From the NCBI GenBank assembly GCA_030035585.1, contig CM057469.1:60157501-60221500 (forward strand): 64,000 nucleotides of DNA, given 5' to 3'. A model generated the notes under the pieces. The model was not told the origin of the DNA. It did not search any database and saw only the letters and a list, made by a program, of their open reading frames with translations. Both the position numbers and the translations under genes were made by a program. Source of the DNA: Dugong dugon (lineage: Eukaryota > Chordata > Mammalia > Sirenia > Dugongidae). Each line of letters opens with the position of its first letter. Within the stretch, counting starts at the first letter, position 1. This document shows positions 21,863 to 33,999 of this stretch, one piece after another.

Positions 21863-22911
21863 TTTTTTTTAATGTACTTCAGGTGAAGATTTACAGAACA
21901 AATAGTTTCTCATGAAACAGTAGTACACATATTGTTTTATGACGTTGGTTAACAATCCTACGACATGTCAACCGTCTCCCTTCTCGACCTTTTTTTTTTT
22001 TTTTTTTTTGGTGAAAATATACATAGCCAAAGATACACCATTTCAAAAATTTCTACATGCACAGTTCAGCAACATCGACCATGCTCTTCCAGTCATGCTG
22101 CTAATCTCATTTTAGATGAAGGTTTACAGAAAAAAATAGTTTCTCATTAAACAGTTCGTACACATGTTGCCCTATGACAATGGTTAACAACCTCACTACA
22201 CATCAACACTGTCCTTACTCAACCTTGGGTACCCTATCACCAGCTTTCCTGTCCCCTTCTGCCTTCTAGCCCTTGTCCCTGGACTGCTGTGCCTCATTAG
22301 TCCCATTTGGTTTTATGGGGCTGTCCACTCCCTGGCTGAACGGTGAACCTCGGAAGTGACTTCACCACTGAGCTAAAAGTGTGTCTGGGGGCCATACACT
22401 GGGGGTTTCTCCAGTCTCCTTTAGGCCAGTAAATCTGGTCTTTTTTGTGTGTGTTAGAATTGTGTTCTACATCATTCTCCAGCTCTGTCCAGAACCCTCT
22501 GTTGTGATCCTGGTCAGAGCAGTCAGTGGTGGTAGCCAGGCACCATCTAGCTGTACTGGACTCAGTCTGGTGGAGGCCTTGGTAGCTGTGGTCCATTAGT
22601 GTTTGGGACTAATCTTTTTCTTGTATCCTGTTCTCTTCATTCTCCCTTGCTCCCGAAGGGATGAGACCAGTGGAGTATCTTAGATGACTGCTCACAGGCT
22701 TTTAAGACCCCAGATGCTACTCACCACGGTAGAATGTAGAGCACTGTCTTTATAAACTGTGTTATGCCAATTGAGCTAGATGTTCCCTGAGACCATGGTC
22801 CCCACAGCCCTCTGCCCAGCAATTCAGTCCCTCAGGGAGTTTGGATGTGTCTATGGAGCTTCCATGACCTTTCCTTGTACAAGCTGTGCTGGTTTCCCCA
22901 GTATTGTGTAC
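21863..22911 (-). mobile_element. L1 3' end (antisense) with 17-bp target duplication
   Basis: TGTCTTCAACTAATTTT (21846-21862) and TGTCTTCATCTAATTTT (22912-22928) flank it with one mismatch. The T-run at 21863-21870 is the A-tail. The 1.05-kb body is 3'UTR only, 5'-truncated. It contains two similar distal modules (about 21871-21988 and 22112-22250) with a T-run of about 19 bases between (21991-22009). This is the same layout as the sense L1 at 59580-59934. Confidence 0.92.
22297..22596 (-). other. 99-codon open frame inside L1 3'UTR
   Basis: Sense to the L1. The peptide begins MDHSYQGLHQTESSTARWC and aligns with a 100-codon frame in the L1 at 59214-59516. No known domain is recognised, with no signal peptide and no membrane segment. 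The opposite strand over the same DNA is also open (22381-22599), which weakens the case for a real protein. I list it for comparison, not as a gene. Confidence 0.3.
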
Positions 22912-22928
22912 TGTCTTCATCTAATTTT

Positions 22929-23320
22929 AATCTCATATTTATATTCTTCATTGAAAAATCTAAACTAATTGCTATCAGGAGGTTAGTGCTTTTAAAAAAA
23001 AAAGGTGATATTTTGCTCCTTAAAGATATTGTTTTTTCTTATTATTTTCATTTTTTCTATAATTTTCTCCAACTTTTTATTCTCCACTTCTAATTTCAAA
23101 AATAAGTTTCCACATAGTGTTCTTACCTTTTATTTGTACATATCATTTTTTTTATGTGTTGGTTTGTTTTTCATAAAAGATTACAAGAAACAAACCACAG
23201 TGGTTGTAGCAAAGAAAACAGCTCACATCATGAATTAGAAGGCGTTTCTTCCCTCAGATTCTCTCACTCTTCTGCTTTTTCTCAGTTGTCTTGTTTTTTT
23301 ATTTTAATTTCACTATGATG
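22929..23320. other. unassigned T-rich DNA
   Basis: Pyrimidine-rich on the + strand (23028-23090). No gene or named repeat seen. The small frames have no motif. Confidence 0.5.
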
Positions 23321-23326
23321 CTAGAG

Positions 23327-23584
23327 TTTTTAGTTGCCATGGCGACTTAGGTAGAACAGAAAGAAACATTGCCCAGTCATATGCCAGTTATCCACAAAGT
23401 TTTCATTGGTTAATTTTGGGAAGTAGACTTCCAGGCTTTTCCTCCTAGTTCGTTTTATTCTGGAAATCCCCCTAACACATGTCCACCATGGCTGACCTCG
23501 CTGGTATTTGAAATACTGGTACCATAGCTTCCATCATCATAGCAACATGCAAGCAACATAGTACAACAAACTGAAAAATTGACT
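23327..23584 (-). mobile_element. short non-autonomous RTE derivative (antisense): RTE 5'UTR joined to RTE 3' end
   Basis: The right part ('gtccaccatggctgacct', 'ggtatttgaaatactggtac', 'catagcaacatgcaagc') matches the RTE 5' end at 39840-39930. The left part ('gccatggcgactta', 'agaacagaaagaaaca', 'ttgcccagtcatatgcca') matches the RTE 3' end at 20465-20515. About 3 kb of coding sequence is absent. CTAGAG flanks both sides (23321-23326, 23585-23590). It has no ORF. It looks like a SINE-like unit mobilised by RTE. Confidence 0.7.
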
Positions 23585-23590
23585 CTAGAG

Positions 23591-25190
23591 ACTCACTATT
23601 CATCTCTACCCAGCTGTCCTTCTCTTTCTAACTGGAAAATACTATTTATTAATAAAGTGATTTTTCCCCCTGATATTTCAACCTGTCAAATCATTACAAA
23701 CAGAACAGCATAGTCATACCCCATCCTCTTCAATAAGCACAGTGGCAGTTTAAAAAGTTGACAAAATGCCTCTTAAAAGATCTTAGGTATAATTTTAAGG
23801 ACATGTTCTCTTAAGCGTTCAATCAAGGAAGGAGAGACAAATCTAGACCATTTTGATGATTCACTTTCTCTTTCTTTTTAGTGCTTTATCAGAGAAATGG
23901 GTCAACAGTTTTGGGTAAAATAAAGAGATCAGGCTGAGGAGAGCCATTTACATGTAATGAGAGTTAATATTTCTCTTTTCTACTTTATTTTTTATATAAA
24001 AAATAAACTTCATTGGACTTGTATTCTTATTTCCAGATGAAACTGATCTTGGAAATGTATTTTTATTTAACGATCAAATCTATTCAGATTTCCTTCAAAT
24101 ATACTCTGTTCACAGAGTGTAAATGGAAATGTTTACAATTTATCTGACAAATGTGATCAAAGTGGACAGATAGACTGGATATTTGTGCAATCTTTATCTA
24201 ATAATATACAGAAATCCGTGGATTCTCAGCTCTTGAATGTTTACAACATAGTTCATTTGAAAAGAGCAGCTATATTATTAAAGTCAGGATAAATTAATTG
24301 AGAGATTTTCAATGATCTGCCTTGGTATTCATATATCCTAATATAGGTGCTGGAAGACTTTTTCTGTGTTGTTTGAATTTAATTTTAAGATTTGATTTCC
24401 ATAAAGGCTAGCCTTTTTGTCCTTTGTCAAACTGTCTAGCCAAAAGGTTGTCTGCCTCATTTCCATTAATAAGAACGTGCTTTTAAAGTTTAACTAGATT
24501 ATCTTAAGGGCAAAAACTGAATATAACTGCGATCTGTGATTTTCCAACTACCTAGATTTTCAAGACTCAGAATGATTGTTCAACAGATATAAAGGTTTTA
24601 TATGTTTTACATTATTTTCTTTTTTGTTAGTTTTTCATTGGTTTAAATTATTGAGATTAATGAAACAATATATGACAAGTAATTAGTATTTAAAAATCAG
24701 TTATAAATTTAATCAAATCATGTAATTAAGTAAAATCTAACATAATGCAATGATAAACATGAGTGACATTATAAATATTGTTAGCGTTGTTTTTATTATT
24801 ATGTGATATATGTATTTTACATTTTACCAGGAGGAACAACTGAGTTGGTTTGTATTGTGTAGCAAAAAAAAAATTAGAGAAAAACTTGAAAAATCCTGAC
24901 TCTGGACTTTTCACATAAAGGGTAATTTCATAAGAAGTTGATCTCTTAGCTGTTTCTTCAATAGAAAATATACTTAGTCATACACTACTAGCCTATTTTT
25001 AAATACATATTGCAAATACCTATTTATGTTAAATGATCATTTATATTGTTTGCCCTAGTGTTTACAATACAGTTATTTAATATGTCATAGTTTAACTTCA
25101 AATAATATCATTTGACTCTACTTCAATTTTAAGAATGTAACAACAGAATACTTACAGTTCCACCATCCTCTTTTTTATGTTATTGTTTGC
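23591..25190. other. unassigned AT-rich DNA
   Basis: No gene, RNA gene or named repeat could be supported over 1.6 kb on either strand. Confidence 0.55.
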
Positions 25191-25198
25191 ATACATTT

Positions 25199-25393
25199 CT
25201 GGCAAAGAGTTAAGTGCTTGGCTGCTTTTGGGTTTATGGTTTGAATCCACTCAGAGGTGTCTTGGAAGAAAGACCTGGCAATCTGCTTCTGAAAGGTCAC
25301 AAACTATGAAAACCTTACGGAGCACAGTTCTACTCTGAAACACATGGGGTCACCATGAGTTGGAGTCAACTTGATGATAACTGGTTTGGTTTA
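25199..25393 (+). mobile_element. AfroSINE-type SINE (sense)
   Basis: A tRNA-like head ('agttaagtgcttggctgct', 'ggtttgaatccactcagagg') is followed by 'gaagaaagacctggcaatct', 'ggagcacagttctactctg' and 'gtcaccatgagttggagtc'. It ends in 'ggtttggttt'. ATACATTT flanks it at 25191-25198 and 25394-25401. Confidence 0.9.
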
Positions 25394-25544
25394 ATACATT
25401 TTATTTCTGCATATGTTCTGAACTCCAAAAGTCATGTTTGACATTTTTCTTTTAGTCAAATGTCTTAAAGCTATTTAAAATAATAAAATATAATGTCATA
25501 TTTACTTTATTTTTAAAATGATTTTGGCACTCTTGTCTGTGTGT

Positions 25545-26447
25545 AACACATACATGCATGATTTTCCTTATGCCTGAAGAACTTCCCTCAAATTCTTGTA
25601 GTGCAGACCTAATGCTAGTGAATTTTCTGAGTTATCTTTATTGGAAAAATACTTCACCTTGCCTGCATTAAAAAAAAAAAAAGTTTTTGTTGCATACAGA
25701 ATTCTAGATTGACATTTTTTTCTTTTTGGATTGTTAGTTTGTTTTTCTTTCAGTATTTATAGATGTCACTCCATTGACGTCTGCTTTGGAAATTTCTGGT
25801 AAAGATTCCTCTGTAATTCTTGTCTTTGTTTCTCTTGTACGATTATGTTTTCTTCTCTGGCTCCCTTTAAGATTTCTCTGTTTCTCTATCTCTACCTGGG
25901 CATTTATCCTTTTATCCCCCTGAAGGTTGTCTGAGTTTCTTATGACTACTTTGAAGACTTTCATTAGTATTTGGAAATTTCTCATTCATAATCTCCTCAG
26001 ATGTTTCTATTGATGCATTGTCTCTTCTCTTTCTGGAACTCCAATTACACATACATTAAACAATTTAGTATTCTCTCAGCTCTTTTCAGCTGTGTTTTTT
26101 TCATTTTTTTCTTCTTTGGATTTTAGTTTGGATGACATACATAGACCTATCTTCAAGGTTTCTAACACTTTCTTGAGCTATGTCAAATCTGCTGACCCTT
26201 CAAAGGAACTCTCATCACTGGTATCACCCCCATCCTCATAATTTCCATTTTATTCTTTCTTATAGTTTCCATCTCTCTGCTTAAATTCCCCATCTGTTAA
26301 TGCATGTCAGCCACCTTTTCTGCTAAATCCTTTTACATCATAAGTACAGTTATTTTAAAATCCTAATAGCTGTGTCATCTTTGAGACTTGTTTTCTTGAC
26401 TGTTTTGTCACTTGAAAATTGGTGGTTTTTATTTTTTGTATATATTT
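25545..26447 (-). mobile_element. old L1M 3'UTR region (antisense), first part
   Basis: The order of phrases such as 'ctttctggaactccaattac', 'agtttccatctctctgctta', 'ttccccatctgttaatgcat' and 'ttattttaaaatcctaatag' is that of antisense mammalian L1M 3'UTRs. Heavily decayed. It contains a CT-rich stretch. The 83-codon frame at 25734-25985 (minus) is lysine/arginine-rich and not recognised as a real gene. Confidence 0.55.
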
Positions 26448-26455
26448 TTTATTAA

Positions 26456-26627
26456 TTAAACCAAAACAACCAATCCCACTGCCATCAAGTCAATGCTGAC
26501 TCATAGCGACCCTATAGGACAGAGTAAAACTGCCCTATAGAGTTTCCAAGCAGCACCTGGTGGATTTGAACTGCCGACCTTTTCGTTAACAGGTGTACTA
26601 CTTAAGCACCATGCCACCAGAGTTTCC
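26456..26627 (-). mobile_element. AfroSINE (antisense)
   Basis: Complement of a full SINE: 'aaccaaaacaaccaatccca', 'tgactcatagcgaccctat', 'gccctatagagtttccaagc', then the head 'taagcaccatgccaccagag'. TTTATTAA flanks both sides (26448-26455 and 26628-26635). It interrupts the old L1M 3'UTR. Confidence 0.9.
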
Positions 26628-27880
26628 TTTATTAAATAGGTGACATCAAAGATAGAACACTGGGGACTGAAGTAAATAACCTTTACAGTTGGAAATGGAT
26701 ATTTCTGCCAGGCTCTTAGTGGTTGAGTCAATGTAGTCAGAAGTTGAGCTGGGTTTGTAATTTGTTGTTGCTATCAGTCAGAATCAATTTGACAGCAATG
26801 GGTTTTGTTTTTATCATTACCCTTTAGAGCATCACAAGCTACATATCCTCTTGCCTTGTGTTTAGGGTGGGGCAGGGCCCTGAAGTTTGTCCCTCAGTTT
26901 TGCCACTGATCCTCAACTTTCAGCTGCCCTTGCACATCTGTACCACAGATAAGGTCTCTCCTCATGTTCTTGCCCCTGCCCCAGGGATAGATAATTGTTG
27001 TTTGTTATCTGATGCAAAGCTTGCAGTGGGGACAGGAATGTTCTCAGTTGTCATGATTCAGTTATAATCTTAGGCAGGTCCCATGCTCCCTGGCCTCAAG
27101 ATTGTTCTCAGTCTCCCTTTCTCTCCATCCCATGCACTTTCTTGTATTTCTGCCTGGTCTTGGACAGCAGTTACCTGCCCCTCCTCCAAGGTTAACAGAC
27201 CTCTGCTTGATTTAGGTATAGGAACCTTCTCTCAAAGTCATTTGTTGCCTTCCCCGCCTTCAGGGTAAGCATTTTGTTGTCTACTTTTCTCCCAGCTTCA
27301 AAGGAACTTTAACTTTGTCCTGGATGCCAGAGTTTTCTATTTCTCCCACAGAAGTAAATCAGTTTTGTTTTTACCCACCTCCTAGAATCTGTTTGTTTGT
27401 TTGTTTATCCTTGGGTTCTGATGGACAGATGATGTTTTGCTTTTCTCTCCACAACTTAAGAATTTTACTTCCTAGGAGTAAAAGTCACAGATACATGAGT
27501 GGGGCTTTGTGCTTGTACCCTAGCAACCACCTACCACCTACTGAACAACTGTGCCACTGACAGAAGGCTCTCTACAGACTCCTTCAGTCCACTCAATCCT
27601 TTTTCATAAGCACCCAGTGGAAACCCAGAGGAAAGAGGATCTGAGTGTTTGGGACCTCTGTCTTGTACTTGAGACCCCCAGTTATTCCAAACTGGTAAGA
27701 TGACCCAAACTTGGCTTTAACATTTTTTTTAAATTTTAACTGATTTCTTCTAATTTAAGATGGTTACCACTTCCTTGTTCTGCACAAATTCAAGTGGTTT
27801 GTGTACCATGCATCTCCCTCTGGAAGTCAGGGTATTTGGCTGTCCTCTGAACTCAGCTGGCCGAAATGCTCAAGATAAGT
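26628..27880 (-). mobile_element. old L1M 3'UTR region (antisense), second part
   Basis: Continuation to the right of the SINE. The sequence is CT-rich and moderately GC-rich (26860-27600), in the style of antisense L1M 3'UTRs. A small AfroSINE/RTE tail lies at 26756-26813 ('cagtcagaatcaatttgac' then 'agcaatgggttttg'). Several 60-80 codon frames are open because of base composition. None has a protein motif. Confidence 0.45.
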
Positions 27881-28084
27881 TATGATTTGAGAAGATTTTT
27901 CTCTCACTATTAGAGCAAAAACAACATTATTTACAATGTTCTATACATAAATTCCTGGTTGCCTTTTAATTTTATCTTTTTTTTCTGATTTTAGTCATTT
28001 GATTTGGTTTGGTATGGGTTTTCTTCTTTTTTTTTTTTTTTCTTCTTCTTCATGGGATAAGTTGATCTTCTTGAAACTGTGGTT

Positions 28085-28578
28085 GTGACATCTCAAATAT
28101 GTCCAAGTCTAATCCACAGAACCTATGAATATGTTATGTTAAATGGAAAGGAGGGATTAAGGTTGCAGACAGAATTATGGTTGGTAATCAGTTGACCATA
28201 AAATTGGGAGATTTTCATGGATTATCCAGGTGGGCACAATGTAATCACAAAGATCATTAAAGTGGAAGCTGGAGGCAGAATAAGAATCAATGTCTTAGTG
28301 GTGCAATGTGAGAAAGACTCAATAGGCTATTCCTAACTTTGAAGGTCAAAGGGGATCATGAGTCAAGGAATACCAGTAGCCTCTAGAAGCTGGAAGGTAA
28401 AAAAATGGATTGTCCCTCCAGAGCCTCCAAAAAGGAATGCAGCCCTGCTGATACTTTTCATTTTAGCTCAGTGAGACTATTTTGGACTTTTGATTTCAGC
28501 TGTAGGATAAAAAATTTGTTACTTTAAGTTACTAGGTCTGTAGTAATTTGTTACAGATGCAACTTGAAACTAACACTA
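28085..28578 (+). mobile_element. MLT1-type MaLR LTR (sense)
   Basis: Classic MLT1 phrases in order: 'aatccacagaacctatgaat' (28114), 'ggattatccaggtgggcaca', 'atgtaatcacaaagatcatt', 'gcctctagaagctggaa' and 'atgcagccctgctgatac'. Then 'ttttagctcagtgagacta' and an end at 'aatttgttacagatgcaac...ctaacacta'. It is a solo LTR with no internal sequence, and old (many substitutions). Confidence 0.85.
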
Positions 28579-28579
28579 T

Positions 28580-28994
28580 AGGTTTATATTTTTTAAATAA
28601 AAAATATGCTTTTATTCAGATAATGTATTTATTATTTATTCAAATATATGTAATTTTTTCCTTCCTGCCCCCACTGTCTCCTCTTCTTCTGGGATTCCAA
28701 ACTGGAGAAATATACTATTCTAGTGTAACATATAAATGCTAAATTATGTTACAGAATGGATTATATTAAATAAGACCCAAGAGTGTGCATCTTTCCCAAG
28801 AGCAGAAACTGATATACAGTGACACCAAAAAAATGTGTTGAATTATGAACGTGTGCAAAGTTAATTTATTTTTGATAATAATTTAAACCCTACATATGCA
28901 AACAGAACTTCTATTCATATTGATTATTCTTTAAAAATAGACATCTCATGGGATATATTAGCAAACATATTATACTATACAATTATAATAATAA
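28580..28994. other. unassigned AT-rich DNA
   Basis: No gene or named repeat seen. Confidence 0.5.
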
Positions 28995-29003
28995 ACATAT
29001 GAG

Positions 29004-29215
29004 AAATTTTTTTTTTTTTTTTTTGGCTATTGAATCAATTCTGATTCACAGAAACCTCACGTGTTTCAGAGTAGAAATGCACTCTATAGGTTTTTCAATG
29101 GCTGATTTTTCGGAAGTAGATCACTAGGCCTTTCTTCCAAGGTGCCTCTGGGTGGACTCAATCCTCTAATCTTTGGGTTAGCAGCCGAGAGGATAACTGT
29201 TTGCACCACCCGTGG
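29004..29215 (-). mobile_element. AfroSINE-type SINE (antisense)
   Basis: A T-run at 29007-29024 is followed by 'agagtagaaatgcactctat', 'ggtttttcaatggctgattt', 'gaagtagatcactaggcctt' and 'aaggtgcctctgggtgga'. The tRNA-like head ends 'gcaccacccgtgg'. Target copies ACATATGAG (28995-29003) and ACATACGAG (29216-29224) differ at one base. Confidence 0.88.
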
Positions 29216-29224
29216 ACATACGAG

Positions 29225-31925
29225 TAAGATAAAGTTATTATATTATAATAGCTATTATTATACTGTAACAATAGACATAATCAGTAAATGAACACCAATT
29301 ATAAAATCACTGTGTTAAAAAAAATCTCATTTTATTATGTCATTTCTCTTATTAGGAAAGTGGGAGCAAAATGACAATTTAAGTGCTATCTCTGGAAAAT
29401 ACAGTAAGTGATTGTTAGAACAAAACTTAAGTTTTCTTTTTTTCCTAAGTCGTATTACAGAATTTTGACGTAAGTATTAACTTTATTAATAAATTTACAA
29501 AATCGGCACATTAATTTTTATAAGAACACCCCCAATTCTTATCCATGGACTTGAGTAAGAAAAGGATTTATAAAAATTATTCACAAACTCAGAAATTCAA
29601 AGTACACACAGATAAGAATAATTTTCTATGAGAGACATCCTTCCATGAATATTAATAAGGACATCGTTTATAGAGAAAAAAGAAATCCCTAGATTTGTTT
29701 GAATCTTTCTGTGCCTGTCAATTTTCATTATGACTGCATAGTCATCTAAACAACAGGATAATGTAATCAATTCAATGAAATTTCAAAAGATTACTTTTGA
29801 GCCGTTTAATTTAAAATAGTGAATTTATTGACTTTTTTGCTGCTAAAGAGGCATACAGTCAACACATCTAATTGTAATACCTAAATGACTCAAGTGCTTG
29901 CCTCTGTCTGTAAAGGCTTCCAATGCTTTGCCAATGTCGTAAACCTTTGTCAAATATCTAATATGGCTGTAAGTTTAAACACTGATTCGAATAGAAAAAG
30001 GAGCTAATTTATTCTGACCACATATCCTCTTGATGAGTATGTTTTTTCCCTTTTATTTTCTGTTCTCTTTCTGTTTTGTCTTCACGAAAATCTTAATTTT
30101 TCTGGTGAATTCTAAATGTATTTACTGAAGGCAAATATTTGCAATTTTAGGCTTCTTGGAATGAAATCACTAAAATTACACTGGAAATGCTGAGAGGGAA
30201 GGTGGGAAGCGAGGAGAAATGAGTCAAATGAAAAATAGAGGATATTTTCAAGCCTGCATATTCTCTTGAAGGTCAGGTTTGTCATTCTTTGCAAAGATAT
30301 AATTTGCAAGAAAAAAGAAATTGATACTTCCCCTTCAATTTCTTTTCCTGGGGGTCTAGCATTATTCTGTTGCAGCAAACAATTAACCATTATTTACAAA
30401 ATGTAGGTATTACATAGAAGAATGGATATTTACAGGTATTATATATGTCATGAACTCATTATGGTTGATAAGTTCAAGATACATAATACCTGTATATATT
30501 ATCTAACATATATCCTTGTATATATTATCTTTCCAACAGCTAACATCTTTCCAGATAGCTCTATTTCTGTTATCTCTCTTGTCTTCTTCTTGTCTATGCA
30601 GTCTATTTTCCTGGTGTGTTTTGACTCTCAACTAGCCATTGAATTTGGCATTATATATTTACATTTGGTTCTCTTTGTTTTTATCATGCCTGGAATTTAG
30701 CAAACTACTTGGATGTGTATATTGATGTTTTTAATCAAATTTGGAAAGTATGCTTTTATAATTTTTTTTAATTCAAAATCTTTGACTCAGTTTCCTGAAA
30801 TGTCAACTATATTTCTGATATGAGTTTCATTTCTGTTGGATTTTTCATGATCAAACACTCCCCTCATTAACTAGTATAAAAATAAGTTTCCATATACATT
30901 CATCCTGATACCCAGAAGAAGACAACCAGAAGGGGCAGAAAAATATTTGATGTAATAATGGCTAAAAATATCAGCTAAGCATATATCTTGATTTATTACC
31001 TTTAAATGTGTGTTTCTTTTTCACTTCTGCTATCATTAAATACACTAAAAAATTTTAATGGAGGTACAACGCATTTTTTTCCTTCTTAATTCTGGTAGTA
31101 AATCTTGTCTTATATCTAGACATATCATCTTTATCTGCAATGAACTGTTCTCTTTCTCTTCTATTTTGGAATCCATTGTTAGTTCCTACAATCTTTGTTC
31201 TTTTTATTTATTTTTTACTCAATTTTACACCAAGGAATCTCTATGTAGGGTCAGTTTTTGACAATAAATATTGTAAAGTTGTTTTTTTTTTTTTTTTCTT
31301 TTCCCCTTCAATTTATGTCATAGTCTACTGGAATGTCATAAAATTCTTTCCTTCTGAATTTAAGGTGAGCGGCAGTTTCAGCAAAGAACTCTTAAGGATG
31401 TAGCAATTATTACTTAGAATTCTCCTGTATACACTAAAAAAGTAAAAACTAAAATGTGTTAAAAAATATATTCTAGAGAGTGATGCAGTGTTTGGATTCT
31501 CCCAAAATGCTGCAAATGCAAAAGTAACCACCCCTGCTGTATAATTTCCACGGAATTTCTCCTTTTCCCTTAACTCACTCTTCCCAACTTGATATTTGAA
31601 CATATACTTTGTCAATGCCTGACTATTTCAAATCAAGACTATCTCGCAGTATGGAAAATTCTTGTTTCTAGTACTACTGTGGCTTTTCCTAATTTTTTAA
31701 TTTTTTTTACTTTCATGGATATTCTTTGAGACACACTGGGAGAAAACTGGGATGGTAAATTGTTTCTAAACCCACACATTTTCTGCTAATTTTTTATCAG
31801 CTGTATTTCAAATGACACTTTTACATGACCATAATTTAGGAAATTAATAATTGTTTGTAAATAATTGTTGTTTTCAACATTGCCAAAGTGAAATCACTGA
31901 TATGAAAGACAGTATTGAGTAGAGG
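29225..31925. other. 2.7 kb unassigned AT-rich DNA
   Basis: No gene, RNA gene or named repeat could be supported. A T-run lies at 31281-31297. The 92-96 codon frames at 30112, 30422 and 31325 have no recognisable motif and are AT-composition artefacts. Confidence 0.55.
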
Positions 31926-31929
31926 TGAA

Positions 31930-32185
31930 GAGGACTCTCTCTTAAGTAGGGTTATTGTACTCAAGTCTTAGCTCCATGACTTCACTTGCAGGTGATATTC
32001 AGAAAGTTAATTAATCTTTCTGTGATTCAGTTTTCTCATCTGTGGAACAGGGATCCTATTAAAACTTATCTGCTGGGATTGTTGTCTGGATTAATGAGGT
32101 AAATTATGTGATGTGATTACAAACTTGCCTTTACATGGTAGGCTTTCAAAAGTATTAGCTCTTATTATTTTATTATTATTATTAA
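31930..32185 (+). mobile_element. MIR SINE (sense)
   Basis: The MIR core and 3' part are readable: 'agttaattaatctttctgtg', 'ttcagttttctcatctgtgg', 'gggattgttgtctggattaa', 'tgaggtaaattatgtgatg' and an end 'aaaagtattagctcttatta'. It is followed by a TTA-rich run. MIRs are mammal-wide and long inactive. Confidence 0.85.
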
Positions 32186-32369
32186 GCCTTACCAGCCATC
32201 ATGGAAGGAATGATTCTTTGGTGATAAACATATTTCTTATCTCTTCCCATGACTAAGAAAAAACAAACAGAAAAATCACTTCCATAGCACATGTTGATAT
32301 ACCAAGTGCCCTAATGTTATTTTTGAATAATATCCCCTATTTAAAATGGTGAGAAATTTGTAAGGCACT

Positions 32370-32560
32370 TTCAAATCTGTTTCATTTGATCTTCACCATA
32401 ATTTGATCTGGTAGATCTTATTTGCTTGATCAGGTGCAATAACTGAACCTGAGTTACAGGTGAAAAGGCCAGAGAGATAGTACAATGAAGATGTGATACA
32501 AGCCCTGGTCTTGGCCACTTCAAATCTCATGTTATTTCCACTTGATCACTAGTTCCTAAA
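32370..32560 (-). mobile_element. MIR SINE (antisense), diverged
   Basis: It follows the complement of MIR: 'ttcatttgatcttcaccata', 'gagttacaggtgaaaaggcc', 'agagagatagtacaatgaag', 'acaagccctggtc'. Strongly diverged but in the correct order. Confidence 0.6.
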
Positions 32561-32755
32561 TATTATTTAAACAGTGGAGCATTTTAAAATAAAATTATAT
32601 ACATAAACCTATATATATAAAACATAATATGCAATACTGTGCTCTACCAGCAGTTTAAAACTTAACTGTTAAATTAAAAAATATATATATAGTACTTTGA
32701 GTGTGGATACAGCAATGTTATTCTCAGGAAGTCTAGAGTTCTACAGTACAGATTA

Positions 32756-32952
32756 TTGTGTACCATCAAGTGGATTCTGACTCATAGTGATGCCACGTGA
32801 CAGAGCAGAACTGCCTCACAGGGTTTCCTAGGTTGAAAGCTTTATGGGCATAGATCACCAGGTCTTTTCTCCTGTGGAGTTGCTGGTGGGTTCAAACCGC
32901 AGACTTTTCAGTTAGCAGTCGAGCTCTTAACCATTGTGCCACCAGGGCACAT
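32756..32952 (-). mobile_element. AfroSINE-type SINE (antisense), longer variant
   Basis: Complement of the SINE: 'ctgactcatagtgatgccac', 'cagagcagaactgcctcaca', 'atagatcaccaggtctttt', 'gctggtgggttcaaaccgc' and the head 'taaccattgtgccaccaggg'. Related flanks TACAGTACAGATTA (32742-32755) and TACAGTGCAAATAA (32953-32966) look like a diverged target duplication. Confidence 0.9.
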
Positions 32953-32966
32953 TACAGTGCAAATAA

Positions 32967-33995
32967 CTGTACATTATGTTGCCTTCCTAACTGACAAGTA
33001 TTTGACCTTATTAGATACTTAATATGCAGTTAAGTGAAGTTACAAAACCCGCATTAAACTCTGATTAATATTAAATATCTCTAAATTTTTTGGATGTTGA
33101 TATATTACTAGATTAGTTCCTTAACATTGGTGTAATACTTTAAAAAAAGGTGTCGTTATAGACTATGTTAATTTATAAATACGTAGATAGAAAGTTATTT
33201 CATATTATCCAGATGTATTTTTCCTAAACAGCATGTTCTATCATTATAAATTGCAGGAAAAAAAAGTTTAGTCTATACCCATCCATGCCATTTAAAATCA
33301 GTATTTAAATTTACTTTCTACATAGTGTCATATGTAAATGTCATAAATCAAAAGATAATATAGTAGTTGGAGTTGGTAAATGGTATGTTATTTTTCCATA
33401 AATTTTTTTTCGTTTTTTTTTAAATCTACCATCTAAAAACTTTATCACAAAAAGTATGATTCATAAAAATTAATACTCATCCATAATTTTGGGAAAGTTG
33501 CTTTCATATGAAGCAATAGCTGTTCAAATGTTTCAATTTGTATTTTCTAAGCAATTATAAATTTAATTCAGATTTTGATTTCTTTTAATTGGTTAAAACA
33601 GAACTGAAACTATTGATGTTTACTTTCCCTTATGATTTTCTTTTACTCTGAATTCATTAGAAATACTGTGCATAATCAGTCGTCCAGTCATGTAGTGAAG
33701 TTATACCCTTACAAGTTAGCAAGTGCTTGCTTATTAGGTATGTGAATTCATAGAAAATATTACTTCACTAAGTGGATTAAACCTGTTACAAAATATCAGG
33801 ATCAGATTTTTTGATAGTTTTTCCCTAAAGCCTACAAGAAACAAAATGGAATTAATTAAGTCAATGCAACAAATATTTCTAGTTAAGTTTAAATATTTTG
33901 CTTGTAGATCTGAAACTGTGAACTGTTAGCAATTTAAAAAAGTAGGGGAGCAGTGTCTCATAGATATCCAAGAGGGATATCCCCCTATTGCTCTA
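32967..33995. other. unassigned AT-rich DNA
   Basis: No gene or named repeat could be supported. Confidence 0.55.
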
Positions 33996-33999
33996 AGAA

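Noticed and set aside
26858-27560. Three consecutive + strand frames in a moderately GC-rich stretch, as possible exons
   Set aside because: No splice-site pattern or domain. The surrounding order of phrases fits an antisense old L1 3'UTR.
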